From positions 25,754,122 to 25,818,121 of the forward strand of contig NC_089782.1 in NCBI RefSeq assembly GCF_040412425.1: a stretch of DNA of 64,000 nucleotides. Direction: 5' to 3'. Positions within the stretch are counted from its first letter, which is position 1. The number at the start of each line of letters is the position of its first letter. The position numbers were made by a program, and so were the translations under genes. Under the pieces are notes generated by a model that searched no databases, had not been told where the DNA came from, and worked only from the letters and a program-made list of their open reading frames with translations. This document shows positions 21,890 to 33,012 of the stretch, one piece after another. Origin of the DNA: Macrobrachium rosenbergii (taxonomy: Eukaryota; Arthropoda; Malacostraca; Decapoda; Palaemonidae).

Positions 21890-23130
21890 AATAGAAAGAA
21901 GCCCATAAAACACTATTTGAACATTTAACCAATATATATTCCAGGCACTTCCTTCTGTGCCCCTGTTCACTGGAAAAATATGGACAGATGAATGTTACAA
22001 TGGCTATATACAAAGCATATATAGGTGTGGCATTAAGTCTCCGATGGTATGCAGGTGACCGTTTCCTAGAAGGAGGAGAGTAAACTGTTCCTAGAAGGAG
22101 GAGAGTAAACTGTTCCAAGAAGGAGGAAGAGTAAACTGTTCTAGTCGTTTTTTGGCCCACACTCCGTTTGTGTCGATTCTGGTGTGGTCATGCCCTGGAA
22201 CACTTCTTCATGGAAGCAGTCTGAGGATTAAAGCGTCGATGTCCGATTTCCAATCTCCTCCTGACAAGTTCATATTGTTGGTTTTATTGATGATAGCAGA
22301 TTCCAGCATCTTTCTTTGTACGGACAGCTACTTTTTGAAACCAGCTCCGCCCCTCCAGTCATTGATATGTCCTGTATTTTTGATGTGCAGGAAAATCCCT
22401 GAACTCTCCAGAAGCAGATCTTTTGTGCTCTGTTATTCTTGGTGAAGACAATCTACCTGTCTCCCCACGTAAATGTCATTACAATTGCTACACGGTATCT
22501 TGTAAACTCCGGCTTCTTCCTTGTTATTTAAGTATACGTTAATGAGCGAACTCAAATGGAAAATGAAGGTTGTTAGACCTGAGTTGTTCGTGGCTTTTTG
22601 GATGTTTCGTCGTACGGGAGCTTTATTTTGCTGTTGAAATCTATTTGTCTGTTGTGAGTGGGACTCTATAGTATATTTTATTCCTTTTGTTAATAGCCCT
22701 CTCTCCAATAAGTTGCACCCCTACCAAGATCTTTACAGAGGATGTGTTGGTAGCTTAAGAAATTAAAGCAGGAAACAGCAGAGGTGGAGTTTTCTATATA
22801 CTGTAAATGCATATCTATTTCTGTTCTCTTATGATCAATTTTGTCTAGGGCAAGCAGTTTTCCGTCCTTTTCCCATTCCATTTAGAATTTTATGGTCGGA
22901 ACCCATGAATTTGTACCTACTAAATTTGTCAAAGTCTCTAGCTATTGTCCCAGAAAGTAAAGATATCATCTACGTATCTGGCCAGATCATATTACAGGGT
23001 TTGATAGCTGACAAATTTCTGTTTCGAAATATTCCATGTATAGGATTTGCTAAAGAGGTGATAGGGGACTTTTACATGCTGTAGCCAAATTTTTGTTTGT
23101 AAAAGTACCATTGAAAGAGAACACGTTGTT
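21890..23130 (-). mobile_element. Penelope-like element, 5'-truncated copy (minus)
   Basis: Minus-strand copy. From the right it shows reverse-transcriptase palm blocks: an FYKQKFG-type block near 23,110, a PLSPL...MEYFETE block near 23,050-23,010, and the catalytic YVDD at 22,976-22,965. It continues with WEKDGKLLALD, then a GIY-YIG endonuclease start GVYKIPCSNCNDIYVG at about 22,510-22,462. RT plus GIY-YIG in this order is diagnostic of Penelope-like elements, which prime reverse transcription at a cut made by the endonuclease. Several frameshifts and stops make it inactive. The 3' end reaches 21,890 and meets a (TA)n array. Confidence 0.9.
22057..22141. repeat. 25-26-bp tandem repeat, three copies
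   Basis: Three units beginning GTTCCTAGAAGGAGGA (with small changes) and ending GAGTAAACT, in the 3' part of the left Penelope copy. The right copy has only one unit (near 23,960-23,985). Confidence 0.9.
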
Positions 23131-24185
23131 AGTTACACACAGGGAAAAGGACGGAAAACTGCCGTTCCTAGATGTACTGATCATAGAGAACAGAACAGAT
23201 ATGCATTTACAGTATATAGAAAACCCACCTTCGCTGTTTCCTACTTAATTTCTTACACCACGACGTTCCACTCAAGATCATGGTAGGGGTGCAAACTTAT
23301 TCCTCAGGAGGACTTAGGATATGTTCAAATGGGTACCTGAATGGAATTCAACATGATCCGCCAACACCTAACACAACTGCTCTGTCCACCAAACATTATC
23401 GAGAGGGCTATTAACAAAGCGAATAAAATATACTATAGAGGTCCCACTCACAACAGACAAATAGATTTCAACAACAAAATAAAGTCCCCGTACGACGAAA
23501 AACATCCAAAAGCCACCGAACAACTCAGTTCAACAACCTTCATTTTCCATTTGAGTTCGCTCATTAACGTATACTTAAATAACAAAGGGAAGAAGCCGGA
23601 GTTTACAAGATACGTGTAGCAATTGTAATGACATTTACGTGGGGGAGACAGGTAGATTGCTCTCGCAAAGAATAACAGAGCACAAAAGATCTGCTTCGGA
23701 GAGTTCGGGGATTTTCCTACATATCAGAAATACAGGACATATCATAAACTGGAGTGGGGCGGAGCTGGTTTTCAAAAGTAGCTGTCCGTACAAAAGAAAG
23801 ATGTTGAATCTGCTATCAATCAAACCAACAATATGAACTTCAGGAGTGACATTGAAATCGGACGACATCGACGCTTTAATCCTCAGACCGCTCGTGAAGA
23901 GTGTTCCAGGCACACGACCACAGAATCGACGCCAAGCGGAGCACGGCCGAAACGACTAGGAACAGTTTACTCTCCTCCTTCTGGGAAACGGTCACCTGCA
24001 TACCATTGGAGACTTAATTCCACACCTATATATGCTTTGTATATATACCCTTGTAACATTTCATCTGTCCATATTTTTCCAGTGAACAGGGCACAGAAGG
24101 AAGTGCCTGAAATATATGGTTGCAACGTTCAAATAGTGTTTTATGGGCCTTCTTATCTTCATATTATACTGTAGTAGTACAGTAA
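23131..24185 (+). mobile_element. Penelope-like element, 5'-truncated copy (plus)
   Basis: Head-to-head partner of the previous copy. It starts within the C-terminal part of the reverse transcriptase (EKDGKLPFLDVLIIENRTD, about 23,145-23,205), passes through a connector with IERAINKANKIYYRG, and contains the GIY-YIG endonuclease (about 23,592-23,860: DIYVGETGRLL and ITEHKRSASESSGIFLHIR). A frameshift lies just before the endonuclease core (near 23,610). It lacks the catalytic YVDD region. The 3' end matches the outer end of the minus copy and meets a (TA)n array at 24,197. Confidence 0.9.
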
Positions 24186-24191
24186 AAGACA

Positions 24192-24196
<5 letters not shown>

Positions 24197-24229
<33 letters not shown>

Positions 24230-24236
24230 CATATAT
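24197..24236. repeat. (TA)n microsatellite
   Basis: TA array directly beyond the 3' end of the plus Penelope copy. Confidence 0.93.
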
Positions 24237-25413
24237 GATATTTTATTCTTATTAATCCAGTCAGAGAACGACCCTTACGTGCTGCAGGCCAATATTCTCT
24301 ATGCAGTCTGCCGATCAAAATAAAGTTACGGTGACAACCGTTACATCAAATGTTCAGATTTTAATCTTTAATATCCATCGATTTATGGTAAGTGTAACTG
24401 CGCGGAAAAGAAATGAAATAACAAAAAAGAAAGGCTTTTCTATAGGATGAAAAATAAATAGAATACAGTTTTTGTTTCTAGATGTTCGTCAACACCTCAA
24501 ACAGTAGTTTCCCAACCTGGGACATCTGTGCCCAGACGCAACACAACTGTTCAAACTTTGTGAACAAACATGTGAGTACACCTGTTTCCCTTGTGGGGTC
24601 TTCCGAATGTGTACATAATAATTATGGGGTATAATTTTTCAGTAACTGAATGCTTTATCAATGATTTCCAAAATTAATTATACACCTGAAAACACGATGA
24701 ACTGGCATTTTGCCAGTTCATCCGAAGCAATTTACATATTTATAGACTCACAGAGAGAGAGAGAGAGAGGCAAATTAGCCTACCTTTACTTTCTGGTACA
24801 ATTATGAAAGAACAAAATAAATGTGTTTTTCTCTTACTTTTGTGATTTCATAATAGAAAATATATCATGCATAGATGAGGGACATTTTACAGGTGACGAC
24901 GGGATCACCTCAAACCGACAGAGGCCATAAGGTACTGCGAAAACAGAAGGGGTTAAGTTCCATCGTAACGGCCCAGAAGTAATAGGGAAAACTGGACATT
25001 TAAGTCCGTAGTCTTTGCACAATACTTGCTTTAATGTGAGAAAGATATTAAGGAAGACTCATCGCAATACGCACATTCTGACAACACTGAAAAGAACAGC
25101 CTATAAGTAATGACTGTAACGTGGACATGTGAGGGAATGGGAACTTATGACTGAGTCATGGATGGAAACGAAAATCCAGTTCTGGACGAGAGGAAGTCCT
25201 TTCATTAAACCATTCTAAGGAAAATAGAGAAAGCACAGCCTTCCAGGAATGTATGGGAAACATTATCAAAACATGTATTAATTAGTTCGACACCAAGGTA
25301 AAAATGCTGCGCAGAACAGGAATGCCCAGAAATACAAACGACATACAAAAATCAAAGTTGGCACCTTACAACAAACTTTTTATTTTAAGGAAAATGTCAT
25401 GAACCTGCTAACA

Positions 25414-25554
25414 CAGTTACTATATATGAGGCTATCAGTCGAGAAACATGCCAAGCGCCATCCTGGGTCTAAGTATTTTTTAATCTAATTTATTATATTT
25501 TAAAAATGGCACTTGGCATGTTTCTTGACTGAAAAGCTCATATTCATATAACTG
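25414..25554. repeat. Imperfect hairpin of about 140 bp
   Basis: Arms of about 48 bp. CAGTTA...ATGAG...CTATCAGTC and GAAACATGCCAAG on the left pair with the right arm (25,505-25,554), which reads CTTGGCATGTTTC, GACTGA and TAACTG. The inner 27 bp pair with one mismatch each side and the loop is about 45 nt. It could be a small fold-back transposon or a hairpin RNA source. Confidence 0.8.
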
Positions 25555-26492
25555 AAATAATGACATATGACAGGGGGCTCTATTTTCCTAATCTGACAAA
25601 TAGCACAGAAACCTGAAAGTTTACAGGGAGGAGTGACTGAAAGGAATTTTAATCTAGAAGCCCTGCACTACATGCAGCCCTCTCTACTCATGTCTCAGAT
25701 AATGGTGTTATCTTTCATTCGTGTCTTCACAATAGAATAAGTGAATCTGACATTTATCTCCAAAGAAAATTCCAGAACGAAAAGACGAGGTGTGAAAAAG
25801 AAGCATTATTTGCATCTGAGTGACTGCAACAAGAGGTATATAGGTCATCTGAAGGAACACGGGAGGATAGAGAGAACAAAGCCCAGTGGTATTTCATGAG
25901 CAATATGGAAATAGCCAGATATAGCACCATGAATTAAAACAGAGATGGAGCTACCCATTAAGAAACTTTAAATCAGTGGGCGCTGTGGAATTTTATGCTA
26001 TAGGTAGAACTGCGTTCACTCAAGCCTCGCGCCAGACCAAGTCGATGGCCTTGGAAAACAAAAACAAAAAAATAAGAGCATAAGATTTCTCAAAGATTTT
26101 TACAACTGGAAAACGTTTAATATGTGACTGAAACATAAACGAATAGATCACTCATTACTGGGAGTCCAAACTGATATCAGAAACGGTGTTTTAAGACTGC
26201 CACATTTTCGACAAAGAACAACGAGTATGACAGATGTTTAGTTTTAGCTCAAGAAGAATTGGCAATGATTAGGTGGGAGTAGTCATTATATTAGGAATAA
26301 GCTGAACAACGACATATGCCACAAGTGAAACTTAGATGCAGGTGTTCAGAGCGAGGAGAAAAGAAAGCTGCACTACCTTCCCTGGTAGATTTCTCAAGTC
26401 ATCAAGGACAGCTGCCATTATAACAATCTAGGGACCAGACCAATGCAGGCTGAAAAGAAGCAGAAGACAAAGTGAGTAAGTCCGCGCGTGTT

Positions 26493-26497
<5 letters not shown>

Positions 26498-26545
<48 letters not shown>
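26498..26545. repeat. (GA)n microsatellite
   Basis: About 24 GA units. Confidence 0.97.
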
Positions 26546-26548
<3 letters not shown>

Positions 26549-27305
26549 TGTCCTAAGACAGAAAGACAGTCAGAGAGATGAATTCCTAGTGGATCAAAAG
26601 AAATGAGGGACATTTAATTCACACACGACATCAGAGAGCGTGTTTACCTTATCAAAGGATCAGTGCGGCGTTTAGTAATACTTTCTAAACTCTTCGTATC
26701 ATAAAAAAAAAAGAAAGATTTGTTAGTATGAGCTCTAAGTCTGTAATAAAAAATGACAAAGAGCAGATGTTACGCCTGAGTGAAAATATAAGGTATACGT
26801 ATTTCCACTATAACTCCACTCCCGTCTAAATGTTACCAAGGTCGAATTGAATTCAAAACACGTCTAGCTTATTTAATGACCATTCCGACCCCATGGTTGA
26901 TTTCTCTTTTGTATATTATTCTCTGCAATTTATAAGAAATTTCTCCAATTATCGAAGATTTGGAGGAGAAAATAAGCAATCGAACAGTTACGAGATACAG
27001 CCCGGATTAAGAGTGGTTAACTAATCTGAACGTTGCAATAATATTATTGAATGAAGATTGCACGAGCAAGATTATTTAAGTGCAACTCTTTCACAAAATC
27101 ACAGGTAGTGGAAACAAAAGAATTAGTTTTCCCAAGTATGTCCGAAACATTTACCAAAGTCGACAGCAGAAGTTTTTGAGTCGTAATAGGAAGCCAGTCA
27201 TGAGACATATTTTCACAATCAAACTATACATATGTATATGATACCTCATCTTATTATCAAAGCAAACAATAGCGCCTGACAAGGACATATCTGTAAGCTA
27301 CGGGG

Positions 27306-27647
27306 ATGTACTTGACCTTAAACCGAACCTACCATCCTCATTATTTGCTTCGCCTTGTGCACGTTACCAATACGCGAACACGCTCGACACTTGCACGGCT
27401 CAAGGTCGACCACTTGGGCTTCGACGATCCAAGTATAACGTTTTGCATATTTCAGCACGACAGTTCCACCCTCGATGAATATTCCATGGGCAGCCGTGAT
27501 CGTGACGACTGTGATGTCGCTACGTGGACAGACATTCGGCAGCTAATATTGGTTTGTGGTTTTTATGTCAGTTTTGGTAACCTTTATGCACATTCGGCAT
27601 ACTTACACGCTGTTTATGAATATTTTCGTGTGCAAGATGTCAACTGA
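27306..27647 (+). CDS. Unassigned open frame, 113 codons
   Basis: Begins MYLTLNRTYHPHYLL and ends YEYFRVQDVN. Local base composition is more balanced than the surroundings. No domain, signal peptide or repeat was recognised, and no splice partners are visible. It may be chance or a single-exon lineage-specific gene. I would not call it a gene without transcript support. Confidence 0.2.
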   Translation: MYLTLNRTYHPHYLLRLVHVTNTRTRSTLARLKVDHLGFDDPSITFCIFQHDSSTLDEYSMGSRDRDDCDVATWTDIRQLILVCGFYVSFGNLYAHSAYLHAVYEYFRVQDVN

Positions 27648-28162
27648 GACATGGAATCCAGATCTGCCTGTTTTATGTAAATTAAAGTGAAACTAATGTC
27701 AATATATATACCACAGATCTTGGGTTCATCGATTCAGAAGTACAGAATGCAAACCGTTCCATGATTTTTCTCATTAACACGTCAACTACTAAGTATTTCC
27801 GCAAGTTTTTTTATTGCAATATTTACAAATAATTTGCACGTGTACTGTTAATGTTATATAATTCTCTTCAACCGAGCCTTTATATATATGGGTATTCTAT
27901 CTGGCTCGTCTCATTCGGCAATAATGGCCTTTGGAATCTTCCCACTCATTTAACGTTTCATGAAGAATCTATCGCCCGTGACATTTTACCCTTAATTTCA
28001 AGGTGAAATGCGGTCGATCTCGGTACCCCTCACTATTAATACTCTTTGCTAAATAATTCCGCACCAAGTGGCGCCGCAAGGCCTACAGAACGGAACCAAA
28101 TGAGATTTGCAAGCGTAAACTTTAAGTGCGCTTGACTCTCTGTTTTAAGCATCTTCAAGGAA

Positions 28163-28560
28163 TTTACTGGCTTCGTTTACAAGACTACAGTTTAATGTAT
28201 TCACGAGCCGCTTTGACAGCACAACGATGTTCTGGCTTCGTTTACCTAGACTACAGTTTAATGTATTCCCGATTACCTAGCTTCGAGTCATAAACTGCTT
28301 TGACAGCACGGCGATGTTCTTCAGTGGCTTCCCGAGTTCCCAATTACCTAGGTCTTCGAGTCATAAACTGCTTGAAAGTTCCCAATTACCTAGGTCTTCG
28401 AGTCATAAACTGCTTGAAAGTTCCCAATTACCTAGGTCTTCGAGTCATAAACTGCTTGAAAGTTCCCAATTACCTAGGTCTTCTAATAAACTGGGTCCCA
28501 ATTCCTGAGTCATAAAAACTGCTTGACACCTAGGTCTTCGATTCATAAACTGCTTGACAC
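28163..28560. repeat. Minisatellite, 42-bp unit, with degenerate flanks
   Basis: Core units at 28,337-28,378, 28,379-28,420 and 28,421-28,462 are identical, starting TTCCCAATTACCTAGGTCTT, and a fourth is broken near 28,482. To the left, a longer unit (GCTTCGTTTAC...CTACAGTTTAATGTATTC and GACAGCAC...CGATGTTCT) is repeated with changes. Since 42 is a multiple of three, the array is open in more than one frame (peptide VPNYLGLRVINCLK), which explains the apparent ORFs here. Confidence 0.93.
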
Positions 28561-31500
28561 TAGGGATGAGGGACGTCATGAAAATTCACCAGTTTCTGTT
28601 CAGTATATATATAGCCCAACGTCTCGAGACCGGCCTCGGCCTCCAAACTCTGCGACTCGGACTCGATCTAGGGTTCGCTCTGGTCTCGATATAAACATAT
28701 ATGTAAGTATATTCGGTATGCTAAATGTTAAGGAATGATAACTGAATGCATCTGTCAGGGCAAATGTTTTCGATTGTCACGAGTTGTCACTACATTAAGG
28801 TAAAAACACGTAGTACCTTTATCATATCAATTTTGAGTATGTTAGTTATGCACGGTGTAAATAAGAAACCTTATTGTTTTGACTCTGGCTCATGATGAAA
28901 AATCAATCAGCAAATACTTCTCTCACTCACAAACAGCTACTAATTAACATATAACGAAAAAAACAGTGCCGAAAAAAGTTACTGAGCAAATAAATTAGGG
29001 CCAAAATAATTGCATGAACCAAGCATATTAACGCTTCATTATCTTTTCCTGGAGACGAGAACGGGGCACCGACTATACCCGTAATGACTAATTCATACAA
29101 ATTTATTTTTCATATACAAAGTGCCTTACTTTAATCTTTCACTGTCTTCTTGTCCCTCTCCTTGGTAGTTTATATCGTGGTAGGTAAGAGCCTGGCAGCA
29201 AGACCGAAACAAACAAACAAACAAATAAATATATATAAATAAATAAATAAATAAATAAATAAATCTCTCATTTTACCAGCTACCACAGGATTCGAACCGA
29301 TCTCTTCAGGTTGCGTTCAGCTACACTCTTGCTATCAGTAACAGGTCAGGCAAACTTTAATCGTTCAAAACATAAATCATACTTGCTATTTCCCACTTTA
29401 AAATAGCGTGTTGTTTTCAAAGCCCTTTTCAGGAACTGTAACATCTTTATAGACCATTTTCAGTTTCAGGAGGTTACTTCAACATGTTTAAGTTAGACTG
29501 TATAGCTTCCTGGCCACAGTGAAAATATCCAAGTGTGTAGCAAGGCTACATGGACACATCATGGCCGAGCAATCTCCAAGCTAAATTCACGAAATTCTGG
29601 TAAGCAGCCATTCCGATAGATCTTAAATACCTCAACCGGTAATACACACCGTTTTGCGTTTCTAGTAAATTTCTGGTTATAAGGGTGAACGCTGAAGAAT
29701 GTACAAAGTTAGAAATTGTTTCCTGTCATGATTAAATGCATCTATTTGACTATTCAGGTTAAGTTCCCCCACATTACATCCCCTTTGGTTCACTGATTTG
29801 TTGACTACTTGATTTATAGAGGTAGAAATCTCAAACCCAGACTGTAGCTACACTGTGTTGACTCGGGCACAATCAGACACTGAACCTGACGTCGGCCCTG
29901 CCCTAGGTCTGGAACTCGGATGGTGTGGACCCGAACTCGCCCTCGGCCTCGGAAGTCGTGTACTTCATTACAACACTGATTTTCAGGATTTTTAACTCAC
30001 CTCCATCGTTCAGTAGTGCCCTGGACAAGACAACCAGATCACTTGAGGCTTGCGATGACTTTCCTTTATACAATAATTTCTTGAACTTCGCTGTTTCCTT
30101 TTGTCAGCATTTTATCATATCCGCGCTTCATTTCAGGCTTTGAAAGATCAGTCACAGACCAGATGACGTTCCCCATCTTTGTCATCATATTTTCTCAGGT
30201 TCGTGCAAGAGATGTGCCATTAATCTTGGATGTCATCATACCTGTGGAGAAAGTATGGATCACTGGTACCCTTTGATGGAAGGACCTGATTTTAGTTAGT
30301 CTTCTCCACCCACTAAAACAATTCAGAAACTCAAATTTGCTAATGTACAGTAACCCGGTTATGCAACTATATAATCCCGCTTACGTAGCATTTACTGGTA
30401 AGAGTCAAACGGTATCATTTGCGAATGATTCACTGAAAAGACTAATTTCTTTCCCCGAAAGCTATTCCAAGTTAGCAGTCACTGAGTAATTTATTCTTGA
30501 ATGTAATTAGATATGTAACAACACCAAATGTCTATACGCCTACAACATTTCAACAGCATGAAACTGGCGATTAGAATTGATTACTCCCAACGAATCTTCC
30601 AACGGCATGTCGAAGTTAAGGAAAACCTATAAATAACAGAATTCAGTTAAAAAGAAAAGCCGAGTTGAAAATGAAAGGCTTCACAGCAAAGATACCATAA
30701 GCCAGGACTGTATGAAGGGGACTGAGACAATACGCTAGGGCTCACTATAAGCCTATTAATCCTAAGGCATTCACAACTTCTCCATCATGAAATGTGTACA
30801 GTGAGCAATTTGAAAAAGTGACAAACACTCCTTTCGTCCTCGCTACGAATGTCACGAATAAGGAGATAAGTCAGAGCAACGATCTTCTCAGGACATTCAA
30901 TTTCTTGAAGTTGATCTGATCAATCATTAGTTTCAATGAGGCATTTCTCGAGATCCTGTATGATAATCCTTCCCGCAAATAGGTAACAAATAATTCCGGA
31001 AGAAAATATTCGAGCGCCTCAAATCAATACAGACCCCATCTCACCGCTCAGGAAATAAAGAATACTTTATTACGTGACTAAGTGGCACGCTACATACCCT
31101 GAGATATAAAAGATATGAGTACAACATTTAGAAGCTGCTAGATGTGTCAGTCAGACCAGATAGCGCAAGAAGCACAAAGTTGCATGGTGCGTAGTAGCTG
31201 TTGGGGGGTAAATTTACTCATGACGCAGTCTCCTGAAATTTACACCATCTATTACGCCACCATGAGCAGCAATGTTCGAAGTGGACATAATGGTATTATG
31301 CGTAAATCTGCGGTATCTTAATACTCTAAACTACAAAATGTGTCAATCGGATACAACAAAACGCTAAAATTTGCACCATAAGTAGACATGTGTACAAACT
31401 ACGACACGTGAGTAAAATTCAGGTGATACTTTCAACTAATAATGTAAAACACTTTCAACGCATTATTGTTAACCTTTACATATTTCTAAGCCAGTTCATA

Positions 31501-31800
31501 GATATATGATTCTGTTACAAAGCCTGGCGTAATAGACGCCAAATACATTAACTCTGCATTGAAATGCCTATCACAATTCCGACCGTAATGACTGAAATAC
31601 AGTGTGTCAACGGAATTAATGTGAGACAAAATCAAGCTGTTTTCAAGGAGATTTATTTATCACGTGACAACACAACTATATAAAGCAAACAGAATAAACT
31701 GACGTTGGAAAAAAGCACGCCAATACGATATGATAATTCTGAAATAAAGATCTGAATTGGGATTGCAACTCATGATTGAAAGGGAGTAGGAATATAAATT
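28561..31800. other. Intergenic sequence
   Basis: No gene recognised. Contains a tetranucleotide array and tRNA-like repeat (29,206-29,345); otherwise AT-rich single-copy-looking sequence. Confidence 0.55.
29206..29345 (-). repeat. tRNA-like SINE head with tetranucleotide tail
   Basis: On the minus strand, TGTAGCTGAAC (29,325-29,315) and CGGTTCGAATCCT (29,299-29,287) resemble tRNA A and B boxes. About 20 bp further on, an (ATTT)n then (GTTT)n array (29,264-29,206) forms a tail. This is the layout of a very short tRNA-derived SINE with a simple-repeat tail. A functional tRNA is unlikely because the acceptor stem does not pair. Confidence 0.55.
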
Positions 31801-31807
31801 TAAGAAA

Positions 31808-32092
31808 AAAGGACAAGCGCTGGGACCTATGAAGTCATTCGGCACTGAAAGGGAAATTGTGGGTAAAAAAGAATTTAAAGGTGTAACAAAGAAAACGTCG
31901 CAATTGCATTATGAAACAATGGTTAAGAGAGGTTGGAAAGTAAGATGGAGGAAAGATAATATGAACGGAAGTACAGTAAAAGGAATGGAAGAAGTTGCAG
32001 CTAGGGAGCGAAGGGACGCTGCAAAGAACCTCAAGTAATGCCTACAGTGCACCGCGCGAGGTGCATTGACGGCACTACTCCTCTGCGGGAAA
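31808..32092 (+). repeat. Dispersed repeat R2, copy 1
   Basis: Shares CAAGCGCTGGGACCTATGA, GGTGTAACA, GAAGGGACGCTGCAAAGA and GAGGTGCA...ACTGAC-like blocks with 32,702-33,012, in the same orientation. A 69-codon frame inside (31,829-32,038) is a by-product: the other copy is closed in that frame. Confidence 0.85.
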
Positions 32093-32701
32093 CACTTGTT
32101 GATTGGAAATACAGTTTACTCAAAATATTAGGCTTCTTTCAACTGGCATCAAATAAGTGATCAAGTAGATTATGCAAAGTAATTGAATGAGGCTACTTGA
32201 CAAATAATGCAATTCTCCAATAAAACATATAAGAGAAATACATTATCTAAAAGCAAACAGCAGTGTACTTTGGTAATCAAAGAGGTCAGAAGCTTGTTTA
32301 CTAACACAACGGAGTCACATTTAATATGGGCAAAGTCATTAAATTTACTAACAAAGAAAATGAAACTTAAGAGTGTTAGAAAGTTAGTTGTTCTTTATTT
32401 CTGTAAATATCAAGGATAGCACACACAAACTCGAAGTCACCTTGCAATCTATATTATGGGTAACTGGAACAAAATGAACATTGCAGCACCAAGAGGACCA
32501 TGGAAATGTATTTGCCCCACCACATGTAAAACAGTAACTGCTCCCTAATTGAATCTATGGAGGAAGTCCTTATCATGTCATCAGATTAATAATATTTCAG
32601 TGGGCGTCAAACCTATCATGTTTGCACTTTCATTTCAATCGGTGTGGTAAAGTTATCTTGAAAAAATTGTTCGGCATAATCTGGATGTGAAATGAATGGA
32701 A
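32093..32701. other. Spacer between repeat copies
   Basis: AT-rich, no recognised feature. Confidence 0.6.
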
Positions 32702-33012
32702 TGGAATGGAATATGAAGTTTAGGCCACAGGCCAAGCGCTGGGACCTATGAGGTCATTCAGCGCTGAAAGAGAAATTGACAGTCAGTAAGGTTTGAAAGG
32801 TGTAACAGGAGGAAAACCTCGCAGTTGCACTAGGAAATAATTTTTAGAGAGGGTGGAAAGTCAGATGGAAGAGAGAGAATATGAACGTAGGTATGGTAAA
32901 AGAATGAGATGTTGCAGCTAGGGGCCGAAGGGACGCTGCAAAGACCCCTAAGTAAAGCCTGCAGTGCATCACGTGAGGTGCACTGACAGCACTACCCCAC
33001 TTAGGGGACCTA
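32702..33012 (+). repeat. Dispersed repeat R2, copy 2
   Basis: Longer copy of the repeat at 31,808, preceded by GAATGGAATGGAATGGAATA. A decayed third copy may lie at about 38,222-38,396 (shared GCTACAAAGAACC and CACTGACAGCACTTCC-type blocks). Confidence 0.85.

Larger units (their letters stand above)
24240..28150. other. Intergenic sequence
   Basis: AT-rich sequence without a recognised gene. It holds a hairpin at 25,414-25,554, GA runs near 24,752 and at 26,498-26,545, and one 113-codon frame at 27,306-27,647. A minus-strand ATG frame near 26,425-26,380 (MAAVLDDLRNLPGK) has only a weak donor and was not called. Confidence 0.55.

Noticed and set aside
26380..26425. Minus-strand ATG exon reading MAAVLDDLRNLPGK with a GT after it
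   Set aside because: Donor context (GTAGTGC) is weak and no partner exon was found at lower coordinates.
28337..28482. CRISPR-like array
   Set aside because: Units are directly adjacent with no unique spacers and the context is animal DNA; it is a minisatellite.
29280..29345. Possible tRNA gene on the minus strand
   Set aside because: B box is good but the acceptor stem does not pair and a simple-repeat tail follows directly.
31829..32038. 69-codon lysine-rich frame
   Set aside because: It lies inside a dispersed repeat whose second copy at 32,702 is closed in the same frame.
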